Shown here: positions 10,541-20,931 of the stretch, piece by piece
How the letters are laid out: each line of letters starts with the position of its first letter
How positions within the stretch are numbered: position 1 is the stretch's first letter
DNA from: Prorocentrum cordatum
Taxonomy: Eukaryota > Sar > Dinophyceae > Prorocentrales > Prorocentraceae
Assembly: GCA_963575745.1 (NCBI GenBank)
Contig: CAUYUJ010003558.1
Coordinates: forward strand, 1,361,080 to 1,425,079
DNA: 64,000 nt
Direction of reading: 5' to 3'
The notes under the pieces: generated by a model
What the model saw: only the letters and a program-made list of their open reading frames with translations
What the model was told of the DNA's origin: nothing
The model's database searches: none
Made by a program: the position numbers and the translations under genes

Positions 10541-10740
10541 CTCGCCGTTTTAATTTTGGCCGGACATCTGCGCGCCCAGAGGGAGGGAAGAATGCTACAG
10601 TCAGCTGAAGAGAATGGGTTGCGAGCTAAGCGGTCGAAAACTGCCGTGTCGTTCGTGTCGTCCGGGATTCCCCACCCACCCAACACTTGATAGCCGAAAA
10701 ACCCAATGGCGCAATGTCGCGAAAACTTTTTGGCAGGCAA

Positions 10741-10960
10741 ATCCATGACTAGGGCGGGCGAGTGATGACGGTGACAACAGCGGCGACGGCTACAGTGGTG
10801 ATGGTGGCGCTGATGACGAGGGCGGCGACAACAACGATGACGATTAAGATGGTGATGACGACAGTGGCGGTGACGACGAGGACGATGGTCATGGTGATGA
10901 AGATGACGGTGAGGAGGATGGCAATGCTGAAGCTGGCGACGCTGAGGGAGATGCTGAGAA
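10741..10960. repeat. Diverged GAT/GAC-rich triplet repeat
   Basis: Imperfect GATGACGGTGACGACG-type repeats. The minus strand reads as an artificial hydrophobic ILVT-rich peptide, which is a consequence of the repeat and not evidence of a membrane protein. Confidence 0.8.
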
Positions 10961-12450
10961 ACGACGCGCGCGCGCACCTACACTCTGACAGACGTCTCAT
11001 TGCAAAACAACTGACCTTCACATGCGTTGAACACATATGGGCTGAAATGCGTGGGAACAACCATGCGCAGTGATTCCAGCACGCGCTCTCGGAAACGCGC
11101 GCGTGTCCCTTGTTGTATCATTCGCAGAGTTGGCGCGCGCCCGATGGTTATTGAAGTTTTCGACGTGCACGCGCGCGCAGCGCGTATAGTCTCAGTCTAC
11201 ACGGTGGAGAAGATTCTATGCGCACAGGATTCCAACGATGCTTGCGCACATAAGCCTCGCATACCAAAACGGAGGTTGCTGATAGCTCTTTAGAATGAAA
11301 ACAATGGTGGGGTTGTGACATTGGCATGCGCTCGCGTGTGGCCCACATGGCTGTACCTGCTCGATCTACAGCATACACTTGCTCGATCTACGCTTGTGCC
11401 CCGCACGGTATGATTTGCAAGGGGTGACCGGGGGGGTCCGTACTGGTTGGCTGCGGGTGGCATATTTGGTTCTGCGCGCGGTTGTTCGTGAATCCACATG
11501 GTTGATCGTGTCGGTAGATCGCCGATTCTTTTGTAAAAGCGAGACTCTGTGCGGTGCAAGCTATGTGGTAAAAACTACGTGGCGCAATCCACCTTGCAGA
11601 ATTTGAAGCCGTTAGTTCCTTCGCTCGCATAAGCATCCCTCCTTCCCACCCGCATTTTGATTTGCACAACCAATGCGGTCAAGATTGAGGTGACTACTGG
11701 GCACCGGTTCGCGGATCTCTGCAGCTGCTCTAGCGCGCGCAAGCTCGCATGTAGAGCGGTCAGCTGGTTTGGCACTACCGACGCGGCCGCGACGGCGTTG
11801 ATCCAGCACGCCCCAAAAGCTGCGCTAGCGCAGGCACTTCTGTGCGGACGCTGTATCGCGATGGCGCCAACAACGGCGTCAACGATGATGATAGTAGCAA
11901 CGGTTGTGGAGCAATGATGGCGAAGGCGACACCAAGGCCAATGACGGCGCCGATGATGGCGACGACGATGACGATGATGTCCTTTGGCCGATGCCAAAAT
12001 TGATTGGCTCGTGATGGCAGCTCTAGCGGCAATTGGCGATGACGATAAAGGGCGGTGACGCGGTGGCGCTGATGAGGGTGATGGTGACGAAGTGCGTGCG
12101 CGGAAATCCAAGAGGCGTTGCCGACTTTGTGTTGAGACGCCGCTGGTGTTTCCCATGTGTTTGGCAAGCTCGATCTTGAAATGATTCGAAAACCAATGGT
12201 GCTGGAAGGATTTCGACGCGCGCGCGTGGCGGCGCGCGCGTGGCTCGCATGATATTATTGGGTGCGGATGCGTGCGCTGGGCGCATGCTGGATCCACGCA
12301 GACGCACCGCGTGGTCAAATGAGAAAGCGAGATTCGCACGAGCGTGCTAACGTGTGCATTGCGCCCCTGTGACTTCAGCAGATGCGCGCGGGCAGGAAAA
12401 TCTGCAATGTCTGTGATGCGTGCGATGGGATGCAGTGTCCATGTGGCGGC
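10961..12450. other. No recognised gene; second diverged GAT tract
   Basis: Another imperfect GATGGCGACGATGACG tract lies at about 11,880-12,085. Alternating purine-pyrimidine CGCGCGCG runs occur at 10,966-10,974, 11,170-11,180 and 12,217-12,240. Minus-strand frames at 11,575-12,618 show an apparent hydrophobic segment, but it coincides with the GAT tract. No conserved domain is seen. Confidence 0.5.
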
Positions 12451-12610
12451 GACGGGCAGGCGGTGGGCGCAGACCTGGGGGGACCCAGCCAGCGCACGAG
12501 GCGGCGACCGGAGGCCACCGGGCGAAAGCCTGAAATCCGCTGGCTGCCGCGCCGGGCGGCGACAAAGCGGCGACGGGCGGGCACCGGGCGAAACCCAAGA
12601 ACCACAGGCC
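12451..12610. repeat. Short diverged direct repeats (GGCGACCGG / CACCGGGCGAAA)
   Basis: The block with CACCGGGCGAAAGCC at about 12,517 recurs as CACCGGGCGAAACCC at about 12,580, each preceded by GGCGAC(C/G)GG-like sequence. It is a weak tandem duplication of about 60 bp. Confidence 0.5.
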
Positions 12611-12764
12611 AACGACAAGTGATGGAGCCCCCCCCGTCAACGTCGGCCCCTTTCAACGTCATCCCACCAGCCCTTTGGGAGGAGGAGGAGGTGGATTAAC
12701 CTCAGGAGGTCTTCAGTTGTGCCCCCCCCCCAACACTGTTTCTCCCGGCGGGGAATGAACTCGC

Positions 12765-12910
12765 CCCCCCTCCTCCTCCTCTTCCTCCTCTTCATCCTCC
12801 ATCTCCTCCTGCTCCTATTCGTCTCATTCCTGAGGAGGACGAGGAGGAGGGAAGGAGGAGGAGGAGGAGGAGGAGGAGGAAGAGGCGGAGGATGAGGAGG
12901 CGCAGGAGAA
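12765..12910. repeat. CTC then GAG microsatellites
   Basis: CTC-rich triplets (about 12,768-12,815) are followed by GAG-rich triplets (about 12,835-12,905), so the two halves are inverted relative to each other. Confidence 0.85.
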
Positions 12911-12950
12911 TGACGAGAGGTAAAACGAGGACAAACACTTCTTCTATACA

Positions 12951-13300
12951 TCTACATCTTCGTCGTCGGCTCCAGCGTCGCGGGCCACCGACTCGTTTCC
13001 CACTGCTGCTCGCCGTGCTGAGTAATGTTTGGCGCATCCTTCATCTGGTTAGTAATGCTCCCTGGGCTACACTGCCCGACAGCGGAAGTTGCAGCACGTT
13101 TGCGTGAGGATTGCCATACAAATCAACACATTCGTCGCCGAAATCGCTGCTCACAATCTTCTCCTCCATCTCGTCGTAGTTGCAGGGCGGCTGCACTACG
13201 TTCTGGCACGTACAATCTGCAGCTACACCTTCGTCGTCGGCGCCCGCGTCGCGGGCCACCGATTAGTTTCCCACCAGTGTTCGCCGTGCTGGGTAATGTT
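12951..13300. repeat. Direct repeat pair, about 80 bp
   Basis: Copies at 12,951-13,030 and 13,220-13,300 share CTTCGTCGTCGG, GTCGCGGGCCACCGA, TTTCCCAC and CGCCGTGCTG. Each is followed by GTAATGTT. The spacer contains TCGTCG-type triplets. Confidence 0.8.
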
Positions 13301-13399
13301 GGGGGGGTCTTTCTCCCGGCGAATAAGTTCTGTCTGGACCAGGTAATGAGCCTGCACGACAAAGGAATTCGAGCACGTCTGTAAGAGGATTGCAGTATA

Positions 13400-13565
13400 G
13401 ATCGAGACAGTCTTCGCCGTCGTACTCGTCGTCCTGCTCGTAGTCGCAGTTGTAGTCGTAATAGGAGTCGTGGTCCCTTACTACTCGTTGTCTTCCTTCG
13501 TAGCCGTAGTCGTAGCCGTACTTGAATCGTGGTCGTAGTCGTGACAGTAGTCGCAGACGTCGTTT
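13400..13565. repeat. Diverged GTC/GTA triplet repeat
   Basis: Imperfect GTCGTAGTCGTAGCCGTAG-type sequence ends directly next to the family C repeat at 13,611. Confidence 0.8.
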
Positions 13566-13610
13566 TTGTGCGGCGGGCGCCGCGGAGAAATACGTGTTCC
13601 CCGCTCTTGG

Positions 13611-13684
13611 TGAGACCCCAGTCCGTCAATAACGTAGCCGGAAAGATTAATAGCTTCCAGCTAAAAGGGGGGGTCCGAAGAACC
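13611..13684 (-). repeat. Family C dispersed repeat, copy 1
   Basis: The reverse complement of this 74-bp segment aligns along its length with 62,967-63,042. Shared blocks include GACCCCCCC, TTGACGGA and TGGGGTC at matching spacing, roughly three-quarters identical by eye. Both copies adjoin GTC/GAC triplet arrays. Confidence 0.75.
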
Positions 13685-13685
13685 T

Positions 13686-14019
13686 TAGAACGCTTCCTCT
13701 TCCGGCTTCCCCTTCTCCTTCTGGGATGGGGTCCCGCCTGGCGCGCGTGGCGCACCTCGACCCAGCGTCGCGAACCTGTCGGGGGTCCGTATTGGTTCCC
13801 AGTAGCTGCCCATCCGAAGACGACACCTGAATCTACTGAGACTCGGATGCTACTTATGTGTGGGGAGGTTGGGTGGGGGCGAGCCAAATAGTTTGCGTCT
13901 GGGAGAAGTGTCCCCATCACTAATCCTGATTCAAATGCACCCCTCACCCACCCGACCGGGGATAAACCCAGGACAATCAATGCCCACCCACCCCCCTATC
14001 TCTGGCAGAAAGCCATACA
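13686..14019. other. No gene recognised
   Basis: Unique-looking sequence with short frames. The minus frame across it has no domain. It lies between the family C repeat and the 145-bp satellite. Confidence 0.5.
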
Positions 14020-14770
14020 ACTGCACATTTCACCAAAATCTGGATCATGCGCGGACGCCTACTTTGCATGGGTTTTGACAGGGACGGCAAGGCAGGACGG
14101 CATATTGCCTGCTGCGTGCATTGCGAACACCCCCCACCATCCCTTGCAAACACTAAAACAAAGTGCACTTCGCATTAAAATCTGGATCCTGGGCGAACGC
14201 CCAACGATCACTTTGCATTGGCTTGGACAGGGACGGCGGGGTGGGGGGCACCAGGTCACCTGCTGCGTGCAACGCCAAAGCCCCCCAAACCACCCCAGTA
14301 AAAAATATTGCAAAATGCACTTCGCATCAAAACCTGGATCATGAGCGAACGGCCAACGATCACTTGGCATGGCTTTTGACGCGGACGGCGGGGAGACAGG
14401 CATATGGCCTGCCGTGTGCGATGCCAAGACCCCCACCCCGTCACCCCTTGCAAAAAGCAATGCGAAGTGCACCTCTCCCCGTCGTTCGGACGTCCATTCC
14501 TTGTGTTGTGTTCGGTGTCATGCGTGTTTTTTTCGCAGGGTGATCCAGCATGCTCCTAAAAAGACCTTGCCGAGAAAGCGTGCACACGTCCGAGCGATAC
14601 CAAGACTTTGCACCCAGATCTGGATGAGCGGCCGCCCCGCGATCACTTCGCATGGCGTTTTATTACAGGGGCGGCGGGGGGGGCGGCGAAGCCCACCCTG
14701 CCAGGGACGGCAGGGAGGGTGGCATACTGCCTGCTGTGTGCAGGCTGCGGCCCCTGGCAAATGAAAAGAC
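14020..14770. repeat. Tandem satellite, unit about 143-153 bp
   Basis: At least four units are marked by AATCTGGATC (about 14,036, 14,179 and 14,332, with a diverged unit at about 14,616). They share GCGAACGCCCAACGATCACT, GGACGGCGGGG, CATATTGCCTGCTGCGTGC and a CCTTGCAAA end. Divergence between neighbours is moderate, so the array is old. Confidence 0.85.
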
Positions 14771-15289
14771 GGAACAACAAGGCCGAAGACGGCCAAAGGG
14801 TGCCCTGCCCCTCGCGCATCCGTTAGGCTTGACCCCCAGGGGCGTCGCGCCGCGCAACCGAAGGATGCAGCCCGCCCCAAGGGTACCCTAAGGGGATGGC
14901 CAGCGAAAGTTGCCAGGGATGGACCGACGGGGCAAGGATGCAAAGGTAACCTAGGACAAGTTGCTCATCCTTACTCCGCGGGTTGAGTGTATGCAAAATG
15001 ATTGCGGGTGCACACTCACACGCAACACACGATGCTCGCAAACCCACCGTCACGTTGAATTGGTGTTCGACAGGGATGGCGCGGCGGTCGACATATTGCC
15101 AGATATGGCGCACATGGTGCGCATGGCGCACCTGGCACGTGCGGCGCACCTCGCGGGCATCGCGCACCTGGCTGGCGTCTGCATTGGATTATGATGGTTG
15201 TCGATGCAGACCCCTGCCTCTGCTGCGGCTTGGGGTAGCTTGACCCCCCCCCCGAACCCCTCCTCCGAGGGGCGGGGAGGCGGCAGAGC
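14771..15289. other. No gene recognised
   Basis: Contains a short GATGGCGC/GCGCACATGG-like repeat near 15,075-15,180 (CATGGTGCGCATGGCGCACC). Part of it resembles a decayed unit of the preceding satellite (GACAGGGATGG, ATATTGCC). No coding signal. Confidence 0.45.
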
Positions 15290-15860
15290 GTCCAAGATGG
15301 CCCAAGATGGCTCGCAGATGGCTTCAGAGAGCTGATGATGACCTCCAGTGTGGCTCAAGATAGCCGAATATGGCTTCCATCATGCTCCTAGACGCCCAAG
15401 ACCGCCCCAGGACGACTCCAAGTGGCCACTGAGCCGCTCGAAGAAACTTTCAAGAGGCCCACACCCTTGAACAACCTGAGGAACTTAATGGTGTTTGCTT
15501 TCTCTCCGTGTCGCTTTCGACGGCCATCCGAGGCTTCAAGATGGTTCCAAGAAGGCCCAAGAGAGCCCCAAGAGGAGCCCCAAGAGGGTCCCGAGACGGC
15601 CCCCAGAGCGCCTAAGATCTAAGAGCGCTATACCCCCACCCTTCTCCCATCAATCTCCTCCACGATGGCCCCAAGACTGCTCTCAATTCTCCCAAGAGTG
15701 CCCCAATAGTGCCCCAAGAGGCTCCCAGGCGGCTACATGAGGCCCCAAGGGGTCCCCAAAAGGCTCCCAAGAGGCCCCCAAGAGGCTTCCCCGAGGCATC
15801 AAAGACGCTCCAAGAAGCTCTCAAGAAACATTTGAAGAGACTCCGAGAGGCATACAGAAG
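15290..15860. repeat. Degenerate short-period CCAAGA/GGC repeat
   Basis: Many imperfect copies of a 12-15 bp motif such as CCCAAGAGGCTCCC and CCCAAGATGGCTC run through here. The same motif style appears at 49,215-49,450. The plus-strand frames rich in Pro, Lys and Glu follow from the repeat. Confidence 0.65.
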
Positions 15861-15884
15861 GCCTCTGGCCTTTCTGGTCGTCTT

Positions 15885-16040
15885 CCTCCTCCTCCTCCTC
15901 CTCCTCCTCCTCCTCATCCGCCTATTTCTCCTCCTCCCTCCTCCCTCCCCCCTCCTCTCCATCCCCATCCCCCTCGTCCTCCTTTTCCTCCTCCTCCTCC
16001 TCCTCTCCCTCCTCCTCCGATGCTTCCTCCATCCTTCCTC
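15885..16040. repeat. CTC-rich microsatellite
   Basis: Interrupted CTC repeats. They begin about 25 bp after the CCAAGA repeat block ends. Confidence 0.85.
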
Positions 16041-17330
16041 TCTTGGGGTATGACGGCTTCCGTATACCTTTACTCCACTGTACGCTCCTCTACATCCCCG
16101 ATCAGTGCAACTCGCCTGGGCATCGTTTCCGAATGAACTGGTGGGGTTACGCAAAGCGTCTAGACTAAACTGAAACGTACTCTGGGCTGGGGAGACTCGG
16201 GAGTTCTGTGCTATCCGACATTGAAGGGGGGCATCAAGCACGTCTCGCTCAGCGCCAACGAATCCCGAGGGCGGACGTGCATAGTTAAACTACGCGGCCA
16301 GAAACTTGATGGTGATACCGTTGAGGGTCGTAGACCGTAGGATGGACGCACGGGTTCGGGGGGGTCATCGGAGGCCGCCTTCTTCCGGCCCCCCTGAACA
16401 TTGGCCCCATTTTCTAGCCGCCAATACGCCTCACCCATACGACTCATGATAACAGGGAGCAAGCCAGAGCAGCGCACGCATATGCCATGTGAAGCCGACA
16501 ATATAGGCGCACGTGGCGATGTGAAAACACAAACACAATATGGCACAATGTATGCCAACTAATTCCAGCTGTGATATCAACGTCACACTTGCATCATCAG
16601 CGGCATCTGCGCTGACGGCATCTGATGACCTGAACCGTCGAGCGACATGTGCGCTGACGGTATCGGATGCTGCATCAGCTGGCAGCAAATAAATTGGCGC
16701 AGTGAATGCTAGATGCAGTCACTGTGATCGCTGCGCACATGAATGCAATGACCATGGCTGCATACATCCAGGCGTGCAACACGTCGTCCAGGATGTCGAC
16801 AAGCCGGGCGGACAAACATGCTTTGCGTCTCCTTCTCTGACCCCGTGTCCTCCTTCTCCTCCCTCTCCACCCCTGCTTCTTCCTCCTCCTCGTGCCTGGC
16901 TTGTGGCCTCCGCGACCAGTACTGGAAGACGATCATGACTAAACGCCTCTGACTGGCCACGTCGGGGGTATTTAGAGGAACGCTCGAGGAACATTATATT
17001 CCACAAACGCAGAAGTGAAGGGGCCCTGGGACACACAAATAAATATACACAAATAACAATATTCCCCATCTGTTCCCTTATTTGCTGGGTTTTTGTCTTC
17101 CCCCCCACTTCCCATAGTTTCCCATACTTTCTGGGGAGTCGACGATTAATTGTGTCTGTGTGTTCTTTCCCTCCTGAAGACAATAGAGGAAGGGAGAACC
17201 GCCCAGTCCCGAAAGAGCCTCCGCCCAAGCCGGGTGCCAGAGCCCTCGGGCGGCATGGGCAGCGATGCTCACTGAGAGCACGTAAGTGATAAAAGGTTGC
17301 AGCTGGCATAAACATAGTGTCAAGAGCGCC
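16041..17330. other. No gene recognised
   Basis: Mixed-composition DNA. TGCGCTGACGGCATCTGATG at about 16,608 recurs with two changes at about 16,650, a short tandem duplication. Open frames give no known domain. Confidence 0.45.
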
Positions 17331-17335
17331 AGCAC

Positions 17336-17520
17336 TGGCGCTTACCAACTGACGTCCATGCCTGCTGCGTTGGGAATGACGATGTACGGATATCCCAAGT
17401 AGAATGCGCATGCCGGTGTCGCATCCGCTCCAGGAGCACTCGTTCAGACCGCACGTGGTCGCGCTGTCGCTGGCACAAAGCGTAGGCTATCGCGGCAGGC
17501 CAGAGGAGACTACCACACAA
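17336..17520 (-). CDS. Possible exon, unknown function
   Basis: The minus frame reads LCGSLLWPAAIAYALCQ followed by a basic stretch, with a short hydrophobic segment and relatively GC-rich codons. It lies downstream of the two exon candidates near 18 kb and could belong to the same gene. There is no recognisable domain and the splice sites are not fixed. Confidence 0.25.
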
Positions 17521-17713
17521 CTTGACGCACTTCCCGTCCCGAGACGACCACTGCCCTCCAGACTAGGCGGCGTCGACCCGCTCCAGCGAGTGGCCGCGCC
17601 ACGGACGAGACCGGGGCACCGCGAATGCAACCACGGTCGAGGGCGGGCTGCGCACCAGGCCGGCCAGGCCGAGTCCGATGCAGCGGGGCTGCTGATGCCC
17701 TGCCCGAAGCGGC

Positions 17714-17982
17714 CTAGATGCTCAACTCTGCTGGCGACTCCGCCGGCGACGCAGGCGGAGCTAGACCAGCTCTCGCGACGCCTCCAGACTCCGTCAGCGA
17801 CGCACGGGGAGCTAAACCAGCTCCCGCGACGCCTCCAGCAGATGCGACGCCAGCCACCGCCGGCGGCCCGCCGCAGGACGGCCGGCGTCCGCCGACGGCC
17901 CTCGGCGAGGCCTCGCCGCAGGACGCCGAGGACCTCGGCGCGTAGTCGAAGTTGTAGAGGAGTGCGACCATGGCGAGCACTC
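17714..17982 (-). CDS. Possible exon downstream of family A intron
   Basis: The segment starts right after CCCCAG (acceptor AG at 17,984-17,983) with G as the first exon base, the AG|G form favoured in dinoflagellate introns. One frame reads VLAMVALLYNFDYAPRSSAS and continues with two repeats of the pattern GVAxAGLAPxAS; a second frame ends after RWLASHLLEASRELV at a stop. The frame actually used depends on the donor chosen upstream. No function is assigned. Confidence 0.35.
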
Positions 17983-18582
17983 CTGGGGGGTTACAGTCGG
18001 GGCGTTGACCTAAGGAACCCTAGATAAGGAACGAGGCTCCTTTTTTTCCATGAGTTCTACTTCTGTTCCCATGGAAAACCTAAGGAAACCTGTGGCAAGC
18101 GGTAAAACAATCGAGGAACACCGAGCCCCTCCCCAACGAAAAGGGTTCCTTCTTCAGCGCCCCGACTGTATGGGGGGACTGGCTCAGGGAGGGGGGGGGG
18201 GGGAAACATATCGACCTGGAGTCGGCGATACATCGGCGATGTGCCCCTGAGGGCGGATCCAAACGATCCTGGGCGGGGTGGGCTATCAGGCCCCTACCGG
18301 CGACGAATGGGCCATCGGCGGTCGATGCGTCCCCTCCTGAGCCCATCCAGGCCGCGAGGCGCGAAACGCGATCACCTTCGCGCCCCTGGGGACGACCTGG
18401 AGGTTCGAGAAACGAGGATCCAGGTTGTCCCCCCCGTTCTGAACGTTCTCTCCCTCTTGGAGAGAGGAGGAGGAGGAGGGAGGAGGAGGAGGAGGAGGAG
18501 GAGGAGGAGGAGGAGGGAGGAGGAGGAGGAGGAGGACGAGGAGGAGGGGAAGGAGGAGGAGGAGGAGGAGGATTAGCGCTGC
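17983..18582 (-). mobile_element. Family A repeat, copy 1; candidate 600-nt GC-AG intron
   Basis: On the minus strand the segment follows GCTCAGG|GCAGC (GC donor) and ends CCCCAG|G. It contains, in order, a CTC tract, AACGTTCAGAACGG, CCTCCAGGTCG, ATGGGCTCAGGAGG, a block with GTCGGGGCGCTGAAGAAGG, and the end block CTTAGGTCAACGCC. Parts recur at 32,056-32,310, 39,850-40,126 and 62,385-62,505. Dispersed homology proves it is a repeat; its fit between two exon-like segments suggests it also serves as an intron. Confidence 0.65.
18466..18573. repeat. GAG microsatellite within family A copy 1
   Basis: GAG triplets with a few GGA interruptions lie between the GC donor side and the AACGTTCTC block of the element. 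Copy 4 at 32 kb has a GAG tract in the same relative place. Confidence 0.9.
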
Positions 18583-18800
18583 CCCTGAGCACCGAGCAGG
18601 ACCAAACACGCCCCCCAGGTCGGCAGGACCGGGAAGAACACGCTGATGCCGATCGCGCACAGGCCGGCGAAGACGGTGGCGGAGGTGAGCGGGCCCAGGA
18701 GGCTCCTGGCCACGGGGCGGGGGTGGTAACTGGAGGCGGCCAGGGGATCTGAACTGGATGCGCCCCGAAAGACTCGGTCAAGAAGGCGGAGTGAGGGCAA
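18583..18800 (-). CDS. Possible exon of a membrane protein
   Basis: The minus frame contains a long hydrophobic stretch, LTSATVFAGLCAIGISVFF then PVLPTWGACLVLLGAQG, enough for one or two membrane spans. Codons are GC-rich in the third position. The frame reaches the putative GC donor of the family A element at 18,582. The 5' limit is unknown. It has no family signature; it could be the C-terminal part of a transporter or channel. Confidence 0.4.
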
Positions 18801-19029
18801 ATCCCATCGACATCGGTGCCCAGACCCCTCCCAGAATCCATCTGGGCAAATCTGTTACCGTGGATCGATTTCTGATGGTACTGGGCCTGGAAAAAGACCC
18901 TGGAGACCGAATGCGGCAAATTACCCGAGACATACCCAAGCCTTTCTCCGTGCGAGGCGAATATCTGTATCAACGCCCCATACAAAGGAACACATCGCCA
19001 GATATGCACAATCAGGCCTGCCCTCATCT
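18801..19029. other. No gene recognised
   Basis: Short unique stretch between the possible membrane exon and the satellite; nothing supportable. Confidence 0.4.
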
Positions 19030-19520
19030 CCGCCGTGCCCCCCATGAGCCCACGATAGTAGCACAGTTGCGCAGTTCGTAGCCTCCCAAAGCGCTGCGAG
19101 GACTCGGCTGGATCCGCGTGGTCTCCGACTCCGCTGGACCTGCCAGGAGCCCACGAAAGTGGCGACAGTTGCGCAGTTCGCAGCTACCCAGCGAGCAGCG
19201 AGGTCTCAAATGGGTGCGCGTGGCCCCCGACCCCGCTAGATTTCCCAGGAGCCCAAGAAAAAAAGGGGACAGTTGCGCAGTTCGCAGCCTCCCAGGGGGG
19301 CGCTCCCAGGAGCCCACGAAAGTGGCGACAGTTGCGCAATTCGCAGCCCCCCAGGGAGCTGCGAGGTCTCGGCTGGGTGCGCGTACTCCCCTTCTCCGCC
19401 GTTCCTCCCAGGAGCCCACGAAAGTGGCGACAACTGCACAGATCGTAGCCACTCAAGGAGCTGCGAAGCCCAAAGTGGATGCGAGAAATTCGCAACTGCC
19501 CTCCTCCGCCTCCGCAATTC
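19030..19520. repeat. About 100-bp satellite, first block
   Basis: Units are marked by AGGAGCCCACGAAAGTGGCG followed by ACAGTTGCGCAGTTCGCAG, at about 19,039, 19,143, 19,244, 19,307 and 19,410. Most also carry CTGGATCCG and CTCCGCCGT blocks. Spacing is 63-104 bp, so some units are partly deleted. Confidence 0.9.
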
Positions 19521-19574
19521 CAACTGGATGCGAGTCAAATTCCAAGTCCCCGCCTCATCCGCCTCCCAATCCTC

Positions 19575-19657
19575 CGCCTCCTCCTCCTCCTCCTCCTCCT
19601 CCTCCTCAGAATAATAATAATAATAATAATATTAATAATAATAATAATAATAATAAT

Positions 19658-19755
<98 letters not shown>

Positions 19756-20445
19756 ATCATCATCATCATCATCCTCATCCGCATCATCATGATCACCATC
19801 ATCAACATCATCACTATCGCCATTACCAGCACCGTTATCACCATCATCATCATCACCATCATCATTATCCTAAGCAGCATCATCATCAGCGGCATCATCA
19901 GCATCATGCTCGTCATCAGTATCAGCATCATCATCATCAGCATCATCAGCAGCATCATCATGATCATCATGACCTTCATTATCACCACCCCCATCATCAC
20001 CACCATCATCACCATCATCACCATCGCCATCGTCGTCGTCATCAGCATCAGCATCAGCATCATCATCATCAGCATCAGCATCATCATCACCATCACCATC
20101 AAGAGCATCATCAATATAATCATAATCAGCATCATCATCGTCGTCGTCAACACCATCCTCATCATCACCACCGCCATCGTCACCATAATCATCATCGTCG
20201 TCATCGTGGTCGTCATCGTCGCCGCCATCATTAGCAGCATCATCGTCATCATCATAATTCTCATTTGCATCACCATCATGAGCATCATGAACGTCATCAT
20301 CGTCATCATCATCCATGTCGCCATCGTCATCGTCGTCACGATCTGCATTATCGTCGTCTGTTGTCGTCGTCGTTGTTATCACAACCATCACCATCACCAT
20401 CTCCACCACAAGTATCAATACCATCATCATCATTGTCATCCACAT

Positions 20446-20476
<31 letters not shown>

Positions 20477-20810
20477 AGCAGCATCAGCATCATCATTACC
20501 ATCATCAGCAGCATCCTCCTCCTCATCATCATCAAGTTGAGCACTATCATCATCGTCGTCGGCATATCCATCGGGTTGAGCACTACCCTCAGGTCGTAAG
20601 CATCGTCAGCATATGCATCATAATGATCAGCAATAACATCATCGTCAACATCACCACCACCATCGTCGTCATCCTCATCATCCTCATCATCACAAACAAC
20701 ATCATTAGCACCAACGGCAGGAGCCGTCAACATCAACATCATCATCATCACCATCATCATCGCCATCATCAACAACGGCAACATCATCATCACCATCATC
20801 AGCAACGTTA
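19575..20810. repeat. Compound CTC / AAT / ATC microsatellite (1.2 kb)
   Basis: Short CTC (about 19,577-19,607) and AAT (about 19,610-19,660) tracts are followed by ATC/CATCAC-type repeats that become more diverged toward 20,810. The polySer, polyHis, polyIle and polyMet/Asp open frames on both strands are artefacts of the repeat. Confidence 0.95.
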
Positions 20811-20811
20811 A

Positions 20812-20931
20812 CAGCCCACGAAAACGGCGAAAAGTTGCGCAGTTCGCAGGCCCCAAGGGAGCTGCAAGATCTAGTCTGGATCCGTTTACTCCCCTACTCC
20901 GCCGTGCCTCCCAGGAGCTCACACCATGCAT
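20812..20931. repeat. About 100-bp satellite, second block
   Basis: One unit resumes the satellite after the ATC array (GCCCACGAAAACGGCG, GTTGCGCAGTTCGCAG, CTAGTCTGGATCCG, CTCCGCCGTGCCTCCCAGG) and stops inside the next unit at AGGAGCTCACACC. Confidence 0.85.

Larger units (their letters stand above)
6330..10545 (-). mobile_element. Decayed full-length non-LTR retrotransposon (LINE), copy 1
   Basis: Reading the minus strand from 10.54 to 6.33 kb gives the order expected of a single-ORF LINE: a coiled-coil leader with an RRM-like tail, an APE-type endonuclease, reverse transcriptase, and RNase H. The frame shifts several times and carries stops, so the copy is inactive. LINEs nick target DNA and copy their RNA into the break by target-primed reverse transcription. 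GAT-like sequence and CGCGCGCG strings flank the copy. Target duplications could not be recognised by eye. The domains are listed separately. Confidence 0.85.

Noticed and set aside
10749-11060. Apparent polytopic membrane protein on the minus strand
   Set aside because: The hydrophobic ILVT-rich run is the translation of a diverged GAT/GAC repeat.
19479-20811. Very long open frames encoding polyHis/Ser, polyIle and polyMet/Asp on both strands
   Set aside because: They are direct translations of the ATC/GAT microsatellite; openness in several frames at once shows there is no specific coding constraint.
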